DNA from: an uncultured Chloroflexus sp.
Lineage (GTDB): Bacteria > Chloroflexota > Chloroflexia > Chloroflexales > Chloroflexaceae
NCBI RefSeq assembly: GCF_937129525.1
Contig: NZ_CAKZNK010000108.1
Location: 1-64,000, forward strand
Length of the DNA stretch: 64,000 bases
Direction: 5' to 3'
In this document: piece after piece, positions 56,214 through 64,000 of the stretch
How the letters are laid out: every line of letters starts with the position of its first letter
Numbering within the stretch: position 1 is the stretch's first letter
Position numbers and translations under genes: made by a program
The notes under the pieces: generated by a model
The model's database searches: none
What the model was told of the DNA's origin: nothing
What the model saw: only the letters and a program-made list of their open reading frames with translations

Positions 56214-58274
56214 TCAGTCTGGAACTTCGAAACAATAAATACCAAACGCGGCCAGCCGCAATTCTTCGCCCATGCCACGCCGTTCGCGGCTGAGCGGCGC
56301 AAGCCCGAGCAGATCGGCGCCAAGTGGTTGGGTGGCGAGAAACCGGCATGGCAGAGCGCCAAGATTGACCACACCAACGAGACTGCGTCCGTCGAGGACG
56401 CGACGAATCGCCAGCACATCACTCGCCGGAGTGATTGGCTGGCACTCAATCGAACCGTAGCGCAACACCGGTTCGCGCCGCCAAAGCATCAACAAACGCG
56501 GCAGGATTACCGGATCGGCAATCTCTTGACCATTCCAGATTGCCGGAGTAAGACCGCTAAAGATCATCACGGCCCAAAGCGCCTGAGCGAGACGCGAGCC
56601 ACGCAATCCATCGGCCAATGGATTGCAGTCAGCGGTATCGTGCGCTTCAAGGAACGCAATGCGATAGCCGGATGGGTAGAGCGCGGCATAATCGGCCTGA
56701 TAGGCATCCCATTCAACCGGCGTAATGCGGCGCATGGCCAGATGGATCAGCATGTGATGACTGGGATAGTCAAACCAACCGCCGGCAAACTGAGCCGAAT
56801 TCGGCCCGGAGAGAGTAGATAGCAAGGTTAACTGTGGACGAGCCGATTGCACTTCGCGGAGAGCCTGCACTATGAGCGCTGTGCCAGCGCTAGCCCGCAA
56901 CGATGGCCGGCGAAGCCAGGCTGTCGCGGCATGGTATGGCGACACGACACGCAGACCGTCAAGCGCAAATCGATCGACTTGATCGATGACCCACTGCTGC
57001 CAGTACAACCGCCAATCGCTGCGCGTCCAGTCAAGATGGTAGCCACCGGGAGGCAGCGCTACCCCGGGGTGACGCGCGGCTGCCGGCGCATCAGCAGGTA
57101 TACCAATCACAAAAGCGCCAGCGTCATCGCGCGCGAACCATTCAGGATGTTCGTTGAGATAGCGTGAGTCAGAGACGCACCCCTGCATCGCGACATCGAG
57201 CAGCACGCGCATACCATGTGTATGGGCAGTATCGATCAGATGGCTGATAGTCGCCGCATCACCACAGGCTGGATCGATCCGTTCCAAATCACCGATTAAG
57301 TGGGGCCGATCACCAACGGTATGCCAGGGCAAGAGACAAAGGGTATCGACACCAAGCGCAGTCAGTTCCGCTAACCGGGCACACAACCCGTCAGCACCCT
57401 GATGCTGACGTAGATCGGCGATATAGATCACGGCGTCGCGTAACCAGGCCGCTGGTGGTTGCGGTAGTAGGGTCAATGCGCGATAAATCGCCAGCGCTGA
57501 CGGCCAGGTCTGGCTCGTCAAGGCGAGTCGTTGCGTTCCTACAGCGATTCGCTGTTCGGCTCGCAGCCAACTGACGACTGCTACCTCGTGAGCCAGCGAT
57601 ACCGCATTGTGCTGACCCTGCACGTAGGGCAATGCCGCTTCCTCATCGCCGGTATACCAGCAAAGCAGCGTCAATGGCAGCGCATTATCAACTAACGCCA
57701 TCAATCCTGGCCCCTGGGTTGGCGCCGGTTCGAAGGCGCTGCCGCCACGCAAACCCGGCGCAAAGAAGCGGCGTGGCAAGACGTTGCGATCTTGCGTGGC
57801 AGCAATGGCGAGCGCTACCCGCGGTCGCACGCTATTACCTGGGGCCTCAAAACGACAACGTTCTGGATCGCCAACCAGAGCGTGCGGCACAATCAGTCGC
57901 ACGCCGCACAGCCGGAGATCCTGATCACTCACATTCTCGATCTCGACCCAGCGTTCGATAGTATCATCAGCGATACGATAGTGATCGAACAATTTGAGTG
58001 GACCGAGACCGATGATAATTGTCATTACTAACCGATCCTCACCGGCGTTGATCCGATGCCAGAGATAACGGGCAAAGGTCTGTGTCGTAATCCACCTTGT
58101 CGGACCGCCTAAAGCGACATCGATACCGGCGGTCATTGGCCCAAAACCGAGTACATTCAGGGTATCGGGGCGCTGAAGATGGATTAATGCGCCACTATCG
58201 GTTGACCAGGCAAGCGTGTATCGTTCGGTGCGTAGAATGATGCGATCAGGCTGTTCGGAGAGTTCGTAGCTCAT
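56214..58274 (-). CDS. GH13 alpha-amylase-like protein, catalytic residues lost
   Basis: 686 aa from the chosen ATG. N-terminal beta-rich region (~1-250), then a TIM-barrel resembling glycoside hydrolase family 13 (~260-600), then a small beta domain. Barrel landmarks remain (TLCLLPWH, RVLLDVAMQG, ALDGLRVVSPYHA, FLEAHDTADCNPL). However, region II, which should read like GFRLDAA, is GLRVVSPYH (about 440-447), so the nucleophile Asp is gone. The region that should hold the acid Glu reads LLSTLSGPN. So hydrolytic activity is unlikely; it may bind glycans or serve another role. ATG at 58319 is an alternative start. Not broken by frameshift. Confidence 0.75.
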   Translation of the reverse strand: MSYELSEQPDRIILRTERYTLAWSTDSGALIHLQRPDTLNVLGFGPMTAGIDVALGGPTRWITTQTFARYLWHRINAGEDRLVMTIIIGLGPLKLFDHYRIADDTIERWVEIENVSDQDLRLCGVRLIVPHALVGDPERCRFEAPGNSVRPRVALAIAATQDRNVLPRRFFAPGLRGGSAFEPAPTQGPGLMALVDNALPLTLLCWYTGDEEAALPYVQGQHNAVSLAHEVAVVSWLRAEQRIAVGTQRLALTSQTWPSALAIYRALTLLPQPPAAWLRDAVIYIADLRQHQGADGLCARLAELTALGVDTLCLLPWHTVGDRPHLIGDLERIDPACGDAATISHLIDTAHTHGMRVLLDVAMQGCVSDSRYLNEHPEWFARDDAGAFVIGIPADAPAAARHPGVALPPGGYHLDWTRSDWRLYWQQWVIDQVDRFALDGLRVVSPYHAATAWLRRPSLRASAGTALIVQALREVQSARPQLTLLSTLSGPNSAQFAGGWFDYPSHHMLIHLAMRRITPVEWDAYQADYAALYPSGYRIAFLEAHDTADCNPLADGLRGSRLAQALWAVMIFSGLTPAIWNGQEIADPVILPRLLMLWRREPVLRYGSIECQPITPASDVLAIRRVLDGRSLVGVVNLGALPCRFLATQPLGADLLGLAPLSRERRGMGEELRLAAFGIYCFEVPD

Positions 58275-58468
58275 GCAGCAACCAGTACTGCCAACGTCGA
58301 GATAGACAGAAGGTATCATACCCGATATACCGGTTTTTTGCTGCGCTGGCCGTCACAGACATTGCCTGAGCTGACAAGCAGGGAGGCAATAGCAGCAAAA
58401 AACAGCTATTGGGCGCTCAACCTCAACTTAAGCGGGTTTACGCAACAAAAATCACCGGGTATAGCGCA

Positions 58469-59296
58469 TCACGACGATTGCCTTGCAGACGCTGCAAGCT
58501 GCGCAGTAGCAGCCTGGACAGCAAACGCCAGAATTTCCGACCAATCCCACCCCTTCCAGAGACCGTAGACAACCCCGGCGCGAAAGACATCACCGGCGCC
58601 GGTAGTATCAGTTACTGCCTGCGCTGGCGGCATACATTCGTGCCACGTGTTGTTAACCAGAACGCGAGCCGGTCGCGAACTATCGGTAAGGAAGACAGGC
58701 GCGCCCCGCGCGCCCTGCAATGTGCGGGCGCGAGCAAGCGGGTCAGAACCGAGTAGTGCGGCTGACGTGACAATCACATCGGCAGCCTGCGCCAGCGGTT
58801 CAGCAGGATCGCTTACATCACCGGCGACGACCAGCCGATTTAATTGACGAGCGGCCAGGGCAACCTCGGCGGTGTGCAACCCATAGCGACTCACACTAAC
58901 GATTGAGCTGGCGGCAAGCGCCGCCTGCGACGGTGGTGAAGCGGCAGTTCCCTCCCGGAGCGCAATGATCGCGCGCTCGCCATCAGGCGTGATCAAAATA
59001 TGACAAACCGGGGTTACCACCGCCGGATCGCGTTCGATATGAGCGGCCAGATCGAGCGCATGTAATGCTGTCGCAACCAGATCACCCGCCGGATCAAAAC
59101 CCAGGCGGTCGCCGTAGAGCTGTGGCCGCGCCTGCCATGCTGCCAGAGCACGGGCTTCGTTGAAAGCATTACCACCAGCCTGCCAGATACTTTTGAGCGC
59201 ATGGACGCCACTGCCAGGCAGCGGCCAGCCTGGCAGCCAGATATGCAGATCGGCGCAGATCGAGCCGTAGCAGAGAATAGACCCTGATGATTCCAT
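58469..59296 (-). CDS. PfkB family carbohydrate kinase
   Basis: 275 aa ribokinase-like enzyme. N-terminal GGN motif (AGGNAFNEARALA) and C-terminal DTTGAGDVFRAG anion-hole/catalytic motif are intact. Phosphorylates a sugar or nucleoside; substrate unknown. ATG at 59296 lacks a strong ribosome-binding site. Located next to the GH13-like gene on the same strand, so a carbohydrate context is plausible but not shown. Confidence 0.87.
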   Translation of the reverse strand: MESSGSILCYGSICADLHIWLPGWPLPGSGVHALKSIWQAGGNAFNEARALAAWQARPQLYGDRLGFDPAGDLVATALHALDLAAHIERDPAVVTPVCHILITPDGERAIIALREGTAASPPSQAALAASSIVSVSRYGLHTAEVALAARQLNRLVVAGDVSDPAEPLAQAADVIVTSAALLGSDPLARARTLQGARGAPVFLTDSSRPARVLVNNTWHECMPPAQAVTDTTGAGDVFRAGVVYGLWKGWDWSEILAFAVQAATAQLAASARQSS

Positions 59297-59344
59297 TGAA
59301 GTCGCGCGGAATGTCGATAAATGCAGCCTGATCTGGGTAGCACA

Positions 59345-59370
59345 GCGGCGAGTGCGCAAACACTCGCCGC
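59345..59370. terminator. Hairpin between lon and pfkB-type gene
   Basis: Perfect 10-bp arms GCGGCGAGTG and CACTCGCCGC, 6-base loop, downstream of lon on the minus strand; no T tract. Confidence 0.65.
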
Positions 59371-59402
59371 TCTGAGCCAGCTAACAAAATGAACCGGTAC
59401 AA

Positions 59403-61874
59403 TTACGCTCCGGCTGGCGCCGGCGAAGGTTGGCCACGATTGGAATGGGAGCCATTCTGATTGTTAGCCGGCGCCGGCATCCGACTCAAAGCGATTTTCA
59501 GCACTTCATCCATCGACGAAACCGGGATCAGGTTCAGCTCACGGCGCACCTTTTCCGGTAACTCGCTGATATCCTTGGCGTTTTCCTTCGGCAAAATGAA
59601 GGTGCGAATACCGGCGCGATGCGCTGCTAGCGTCTTCTCTTTGAGGCCGCCAATGCCCAACACCTTGCCACGCAGTGTCACCTCGCCGGTCATCGCCACA
59701 TCGCGCCGCACTGGCGTCCCGGTGAGAGCACTGATGATCGCCGTAGTCAGGGTAATGCCTGCCGACGGACCATCTTTCGGCACTGCCCCTTCAGGAATAT
59801 GAATGTGAATGTTCGTCTCTTCGAACATATTTGGATCGATGCCGAAGTCGGCTGCGCGCGAGCGCACATAACTGATCGCCGCCTGAGCGCTCTCTTTCAT
59901 GACCTCGCCGAGCTGACCGGTCAGTTGCAACTGACCTTTGCCCTTAAACGGCAACACTTCGATGCTGAGAATATCGCCACCGGCACTCGTCCAGGCCACG
60001 CCGGTCGCCACACCCACTTCGTCCTGTTCTTCGGCCAGACCGAAGGTATAGCGCTCTGGGCCAAGATACTTCACGACTTCCGCCGCATCGATCACAAACT
60101 TCGATGGCGTTTCGCCGGTCGCTTCCGTCTGCTCGGCAACCTGCCGCGCCACCTTGCGGCAGAGGCTGGCGATTTCGCGTTCGAGATTGCGCACACCGGC
60201 TTCGCGAGTGTACTCGCGGATCAGTTTGATAATGGCGTCCTCGGTAAACTCAATCTGATCTTCGGTTAGACCGTGAAACTCCCGCTGCTTGGGAATGAGG
60301 AAGCCACGCGCGATCTCCATCTTCTCATCCTCGGTATAGCCACCGATCTCGATAATCTCCATGCGGTCACGCAGTGGTAACGGGATCGGTTCGAGCTGAT
60401 TGGCTGTAGCGATGAAGATCACCTTGCTCAGATCGAACGGGATTTCGAGGTAGTGATCGCTGAAAGCGTTATTTTGCTCAGGATCGAGCACCTCGAGCAG
60501 GGCTGAAGTCGGATCGCCGCGGAAATCGATCCCAATCTTGTCCACTTCATCGAGGATGTAGACCGGACTCTTCGATTTAACATTTTTCATGGCCTGAATA
60601 ATCCGACCGGGCAAGGCGCCGATATAGGTGCGGCGATGACCGCGGATCTCGGCTTCATCACGCACGCCGCCAAGGCTGGTTCGCACAAACTTGCGGCCCA
60701 AGGCGCGCGCAATACTGCGCCCCAGACTGGTCTTGCCGACACCGGGCGGGCCAACAAAACAGAGGATCGGCGAGCGTAACTTATCGCCGGCCAGCTTCCG
60801 CACGGCCAGATATTCAAGGATCCGCTCTTTGACCTTTTCCAGGCCATAATGATCGGCGTCAAGCACCTTTTGCGCTTCGGTAATGCTGATTTCCGGCAAC
60901 TCCTCATCAGCCCAAGGCAACGAGAGGATCCAGTCGAGATAGGTGCGAATGACCCCGGACTCGGGATTATTCATCCCTTGCTGAGCGAGCCGCTTAAGTT
61001 CGTGGAGAGCCTGGTTCTTGACATACTCAGGCGCATTCAATTCATTGATCCGACGGCGCAGCTCGTCGATGGGATCGTCACCCTCCTCGTCTTCACCCAA
61101 CTCACGACGGATAACCCGCAACTGCTCGCGCAAGAAATATTCACGCTGGCTCTGATCGAGCACCTCTTTGGTATCTTGCTGAATCTTGACGCGCAGCTTG
61201 AGCAGCTCGAGCTGGCGGGCCAGCACAAAATACGCTTTGCGCAAACGCTCGACCGGATCGAGCGTATTGAGAATCTCTAATCGATCCTTGAAATCAAACG
61301 CCGGCCCCCAGGTGACAATATCGGCCAGATGGCCAGGTCGATCAATGCGATGCACGAACTGCACTGCCTCTTGCGGCACTTCGCCGAGATGCTCGACGAA
61401 CTCATCGACCTGTTGCTTGACCGTCTCCATGAGCGCGTCAACTTCGAGGCCGCTCACCACCGGATCGGTCACCGGACGACAGCGCACCCGGTAGAATGGG
61501 GTGATCTGTACCGCTTCGATAATTTGCGCCCGACTCTTTCCTTCAAGGATTACGCGGGCTGTACCATCATTTAATTTGGCAAATTCTTGCAATTCGGCGA
61601 TCACACCAATTGGTGGCAGATTTTGCGGTTGATTGCTCTTGTACCCTTCGAGCTGATGCTCACGGACAAAAATCAGCAATACGTCGCGATCTTCTTCCCA
61701 TGCCCGTTCCATTGCCCGGTAGGATTTGCCCTGGGGCACCTGTAACGGGATGGTCATATGCGGCATAATGACCATTTCGCCGAGTACAACCATCGGCAGA
61801 CGGCGCTCCGGCTCTTCAAATGGATTATCATGCTCTTCAGGCAAATCATCGAACAGTGACATTGGCTCATTCAT
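59403..61874 (-). CDS. lon: ATP-dependent protease Lon
   Basis: 823 aa cytosolic AAA+ serine protease. LON substrate-binding N-domain ([19 protein letters not shown]), Walker [14 protein letters not shown], Walker [12 protein letters not shown], sensor regions, and the proteolytic Ser-Lys dyad in [10 protein letters not shown] and [14 protein letters not shown] are intact. C-terminal tail is Pro/Asn rich. ATG at 61874 has GGGAG 11 bases upstream; a GTG at 61892 is an alternative. Confidence 0.96.
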   Translation of the reverse strand: MNEPMSLFDDLPEEHDNPFEEPERRLPMVVLGEMVIMPHMTIPLQVPQGKSYRAMERAWEEDRDVLLIFVREHQLEGYKSNQPQNLPPIGVIAELQEFAKLNDGTARVILEGKSRAQIIEAVQITPFYRVRCRPVTDPVVSGLEVDALMETVKQQVDEFVEHLGEVPQEAVQFVHRIDRPGHLADIVTWGPAFDFKDRLEILNTLDPVERLRKAYFVLARQLELLKLRVKIQQDTKEVLDQSQREYFLREQLRVIRRELGEDEEGDDPIDELRRRINELNAPEYVKNQALHELKRLAQQGMNNPESGVIRTYLDWILSLPWADEELPEISITEAQKVLDADHYGLEKVKERILEYLAVRKLAGDKLRSPILCFVGPPGVGKTSLGRSIARALGRKFVRTSLGGVRDEAEIRGHRRTYIGALPGRIIQAMKNVKSKSPVYILDEVDKIGIDFRGDPTSALLEVLDPEQNNAFSDHYLEIPFDLSKVIFIATANQLEPIPLPLRDRMEIIEIGGYTEDEKMEIARGFLIPKQREFHGLTEDQIEFTEDAIIKLIREYTREAGVRNLEREIASLCRKVARQVAEQTEATGETPSKFVIDAAEVVKYLGPERYTFGLAEEQDEVGVATGVAWTSAGGDILSIEVLPFKGKGQLQLTGQLGEVMKESAQAAISYVRSRAADFGIDPNMFEETNIHIHIPEGAVPKDGPSAGITLTTAIISALTGTPVRRDVAMTGEVTLRGKVLGIGGLKEKTLAAHRAGIRTFILPKENAKDISELPEKVRRELNLIPVSSMDEVLKIALSRMPAPANNQNGSHSNRGQPSPAPAGA

Positions 61875-61923
61875 AGTCTGTGTATCTCCCACGTTCAGGT
61901 TGAACGGTGCTTATGCTCGTTCC

Positions 61924-63729
61924 TCAATCAGCAGCGAGCGCCGGTATTGGTTCGCGGAATTGCAACCTGTACAACCGCGCATAAATTCCGTCGCGAGCCA
62001 GTAATTCACGATGCGTTCCTACCTCCATCACTTCACCTGCCACAACCACCACAATCCGATTGGCCCGTTGCACTGTGCTAAGTCGGTGTGCAATCACGAT
62101 GCTAGTGCGACCAGCCATCAACCGTTCTAGCGCCTCTTGAACGAGACGTTCACTTTCGCTATCGAGCGAACTGGTAGCTTCGTCAAGGATCAAGATGCGC
62201 GGGTCTTTCAAAATAGCGCGCGCAATCGCGATACGCTGACGTTGCCCACCGCTCAAGCGCACACCCCGTTCGCCAACCGGCGTATCATAGCCTTCCGGCA
62301 ACTGGCAGATGAATTCATGCGCATTCGCCATACGCGCCGCTGCTTCAATCTCAGCCTCACTCGCATCGAGGCGGCCATAGCGAATGTTATCGCGAATACT
62401 ACCGCTGAAGAGTAATGTCTCTTGCGGCACAATTCCGATTTGCGAGCGCAACGAGTGCAGTTGCACCCGCCGCACATCGTAGTCATCGATCAGCACACTG
62501 CCGGCCTGCACGTCGTAGAAGCGCGGGATCAGGTTGACAATCGTGCTCTTGCCGGCGCCGCTTGGCCCGACCAGCGCAACCATTTCACCCGGTTCGATCA
62601 CCAGCGAGAAGTTGCGTAACACAATCGGGGCTGATGGATGATCGCTGGCGCGCTGATAGGCAAACGACACCTCGCGAAACTCTACCCGACCCTGCACTAG
62701 CGGCAGTGGCACCGCGTCGGGGGCGTCGAACACAGTCGGCTGCTGGTCGAGCAACTCAAATACGCGCGTCACTGCGCCAAGAGCTTCTTGCAACTGCCCA
62801 AACAGACCGGCGAAGGCTCCCATCGATCCGGCAACCATGCCGGCGTAGAAGAGGAAGGCAACCAGATCGCCCGGCGTCAGCGAGCCGATGCTGACCAGAT
62901 AACTGCCGGCAACCAGCATGCCGATCAGGGCAGCCCATACCGTCAACGACATCGCTGGCTGGAACAGGGCGCGCACCCGCGCCCGCTTCATGGCAACGGC
63001 AAAGGTTGCTTCGATAGCGGCGCGAAACCGCTCAACTTCATACGGCTCACGTTCGAACGAGCGCACAACCCGCACCCCGGCTACCGTCTCCTCGAGGATG
63101 CTGGTAGCATCGGCCAGGCGGTCTTGCACTGCGGTCGAGATGCGCCGAAGCCAGCGTCCGAAGAATACTGCAATCAGCACCAGCGCAGGCACGAGCACGA
63201 GCGCCAGGCCACTAAGCTGCCAGGAGACGATAAGCATCAGGACAACAGCGCCAACGAGCTGGATCACGCCCTGCAATAGCGTTGCCAGACTGGTGGTTAC
63301 GGTCGATTGAATCAACGTTACATCATTGGTAATCCGCGATGTAATCTCACCGGTGCGAGATTGCTCAAAGAAAGCCAGATCGAGTCGCTGCAACTGCTGG
63401 TACGCGACCAGTCGGAGATCGGTCACAACTCGTTCGCCGACAAACGTCAAACTGTAGGTCTGGATCAGGCCGGTGATTGCCTGACCAATCGCTACCAGAC
63501 CTAGCAAGAGAACAATCTGCGCAATCGGCAAGATCTGATCGCCGGTAATCTGGTTAACCATCTGGCCAATCGCCAATGGCATCACCAGCCCCAGTCCGGC
63601 TCCGAGCACCATTGCAATGAACGCCGCTGTCATCCAGCCACGGTACGGGCGTAGATAGCTGAGCAGACGCGTCCAGCTTACGCCTTTTGGCAGCGCAGGC
63701 GGAAGGGCAGATTGCCATCGTAATCGCAC
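61924..63729 (-). CDS. ABC exporter, fused membrane and ATPase domains
   Basis: 601 aa half-transporter of the MsbA/LmrA type: six-helix membrane domain (~25-330) and ATPase (~355-595). Walker A GPSGAGKST, Q loop IGIVPQETLLF, signature LSGGQRQRIA, Walker B ILILDEATSSLDSES and the switch His in IVIAHRLS are all present. Substrate unknown. GTG at 63729 is chosen for AGGAG 9 bases upstream; a GTG at 63804 would overlap the upstream regulator by 23 bases. The MarR gene just upstream on the same strand suggests it controls this exporter. Confidence 0.92.
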   Translation of the reverse strand: MRLRWQSALPPALPKGVSWTRLLSYLRPYRGWMTAAFIAMVLGAGLGLVMPLAIGQMVNQITGDQILPIAQIVLLLGLVAIGQAITGLIQTYSLTFVGERVVTDLRLVAYQQLQRLDLAFFEQSRTGEITSRITNDVTLIQSTVTTSLATLLQGVIQLVGAVVLMLIVSWQLSGLALVLVPALVLIAVFFGRWLRRISTAVQDRLADATSILEETVAGVRVVRSFEREPYEVERFRAAIEATFAVAMKRARVRALFQPAMSLTVWAALIGMLVAGSYLVSIGSLTPGDLVAFLFYAGMVAGSMGAFAGLFGQLQEALGAVTRVFELLDQQPTVFDAPDAVPLPLVQGRVEFREVSFAYQRASDHPSAPIVLRNFSLVIEPGEMVALVGPSGAGKSTIVNLIPRFYDVQAGSVLIDDYDVRRVQLHSLRSQIGIVPQETLLFSGSIRDNIRYGRLDASEAEIEAAARMANAHEFICQLPEGYDTPVGERGVRLSGGQRQRIAIARAILKDPRILILDEATSSLDSESERLVQEALERLMAGRTSIVIAHRLSTVQRANRIVVVVAGEVMEVGTHRELLARDGIYARLYRLQFREPIPALAAD

Positions 63730-63781
63730 CAAGTGTATCTCCTCGCGCGAACGCCTGTACCTGGCGCTCGTCACCGCATCA

Positions 63782-64000
63782 TCAAGCCAACCGTCCCGTC
63801 TCACTCCGTTCCAACACCCGTACCATTCCGGCCAGCACTCCCTCGAGTAGTTCTAGCAACCGTTCAGCATCAGCCGCCGGCAGATGACCAAGCGCAGCAT
63901 GGATCTGTTCGCGGCGGGCCTGCCGAATAGCGGCAATCATAGCCAGCCCACGCGGCGTTACCTGCACCATTACCTGCCGGCGATCGCGTTCGTGCCGGGT
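63782..64000 (-). CDS. MarR family transcriptional regulator (5' end outside the window)
   Basis: The last 72 residues are visible. RHERDRRQVMVQVTPRGLAM is the wing and recognition region of MarR winged-helix proteins (D-x-R and T-x-x-G), followed by the C-terminal dimerisation helices. The rest lies beyond the right edge. Together with the ABC exporter downstream it looks like a typical regulator-exporter pair. Confidence 0.85.
   Translation of the reverse strand, partial: TRHERDRRQVMVQVTPRGLAMIAAIRQARREQIHAALGHLPAADAERLLELLEGVLAGMVRVLERSETGRLA

Noticed and set aside
56214..58319. Frameshifted alpha-amylase pseudogene
   Set aside because: One uninterrupted frame with normal composition; catalytic residues are substituted, not lost by truncation.

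Overview
The window looks like chromosome from a filamentous anoxygenic phototroph of the Chloroflexia (Chloroflexus or a close relative). This is an inference. It rests on the moderately high GC, a complete split-gene nuoA-N operon, methylmalonyl-CoA epimerase (used in the 3-hydroxypropionate bi-cycle), and many Thr/Pro-linker lipoproteins. A small NHLP-clan protein of a type I associate with this phylum adds to it. I saw no rRNA, tRNA, CRISPR array, IS element or prophage.

Left part (1-12.1 kb): four tandem 103-bp non-coding repeats precede mreB. Next come a rubrerythrin-DinB fusion, methylmalonyl-CoA epimerase, a GAF-GAF-PAS histidine kinase and leucyl aminopeptidase. The plus-strand run hom - adenosine-deaminase-like - aldehyde dehydrogenase - radical SAM follows. 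The deaminase-like protein has a zinc-ligand His replaced by Tyr.

Centre-left (12.4-25.0 kb): this is the most unusual stretch. A 1442-residue protein joins two complementary half-site class III cyclase domains to a P-loop NTPase and TPRs, an architecture like mammalian soluble adenylyl cyclase. It is followed one base later by a 72-residue NHLP-clan peptide and then by a 1222-residue P-loop/HEAT-repeat protein. Next is an R2lox diiron oxidase with every metal ligand and the Val/Tyr crosslink pair, overlapping a short-chain dehydrogenase. An M20 hydrolase, a THUMP-type RNA methyltransferase and a two-helix membrane protein close the run.

Centre (25.0-31.4 kb): on the minus strand are ybeY, a NUDIX hydrolase, inorganic pyrophosphatase, a beta-propeller lipoprotein and a parvulin-type foldase lipoprotein. 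On the plus strand are fabI and a phosphoacceptor-less receiver-like protein.

Respiratory block (31.4-47.0 kb, minus strand): all 14 complex I genes nuoA to nuoN lie in canonical order behind one strong promoter. They are divergent from an isocitrate dehydrogenase that carries a C-terminal CBS pair, a rare candidate for direct nucleotide control of a TCA-cycle step.

Right part (49.2-64.0 kb): a PLP aminotransferase, a D-2-hydroxyacid dehydrogenase, EF-P with Asn at the tip residue 34, groES/groEL behind doxX, and a Thr/Pro-rich lipoprotein. These are followed by a GH13-like protein without catalytic acids, a PfkB kinase, Lon, an ABC exporter and the 3' part of a MarR regulator. Strong hairpins mark most convergent junctions. 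Several promoters carry an extended -10 (TGn-TATAAT or TGG-TACAAT/TACACT).
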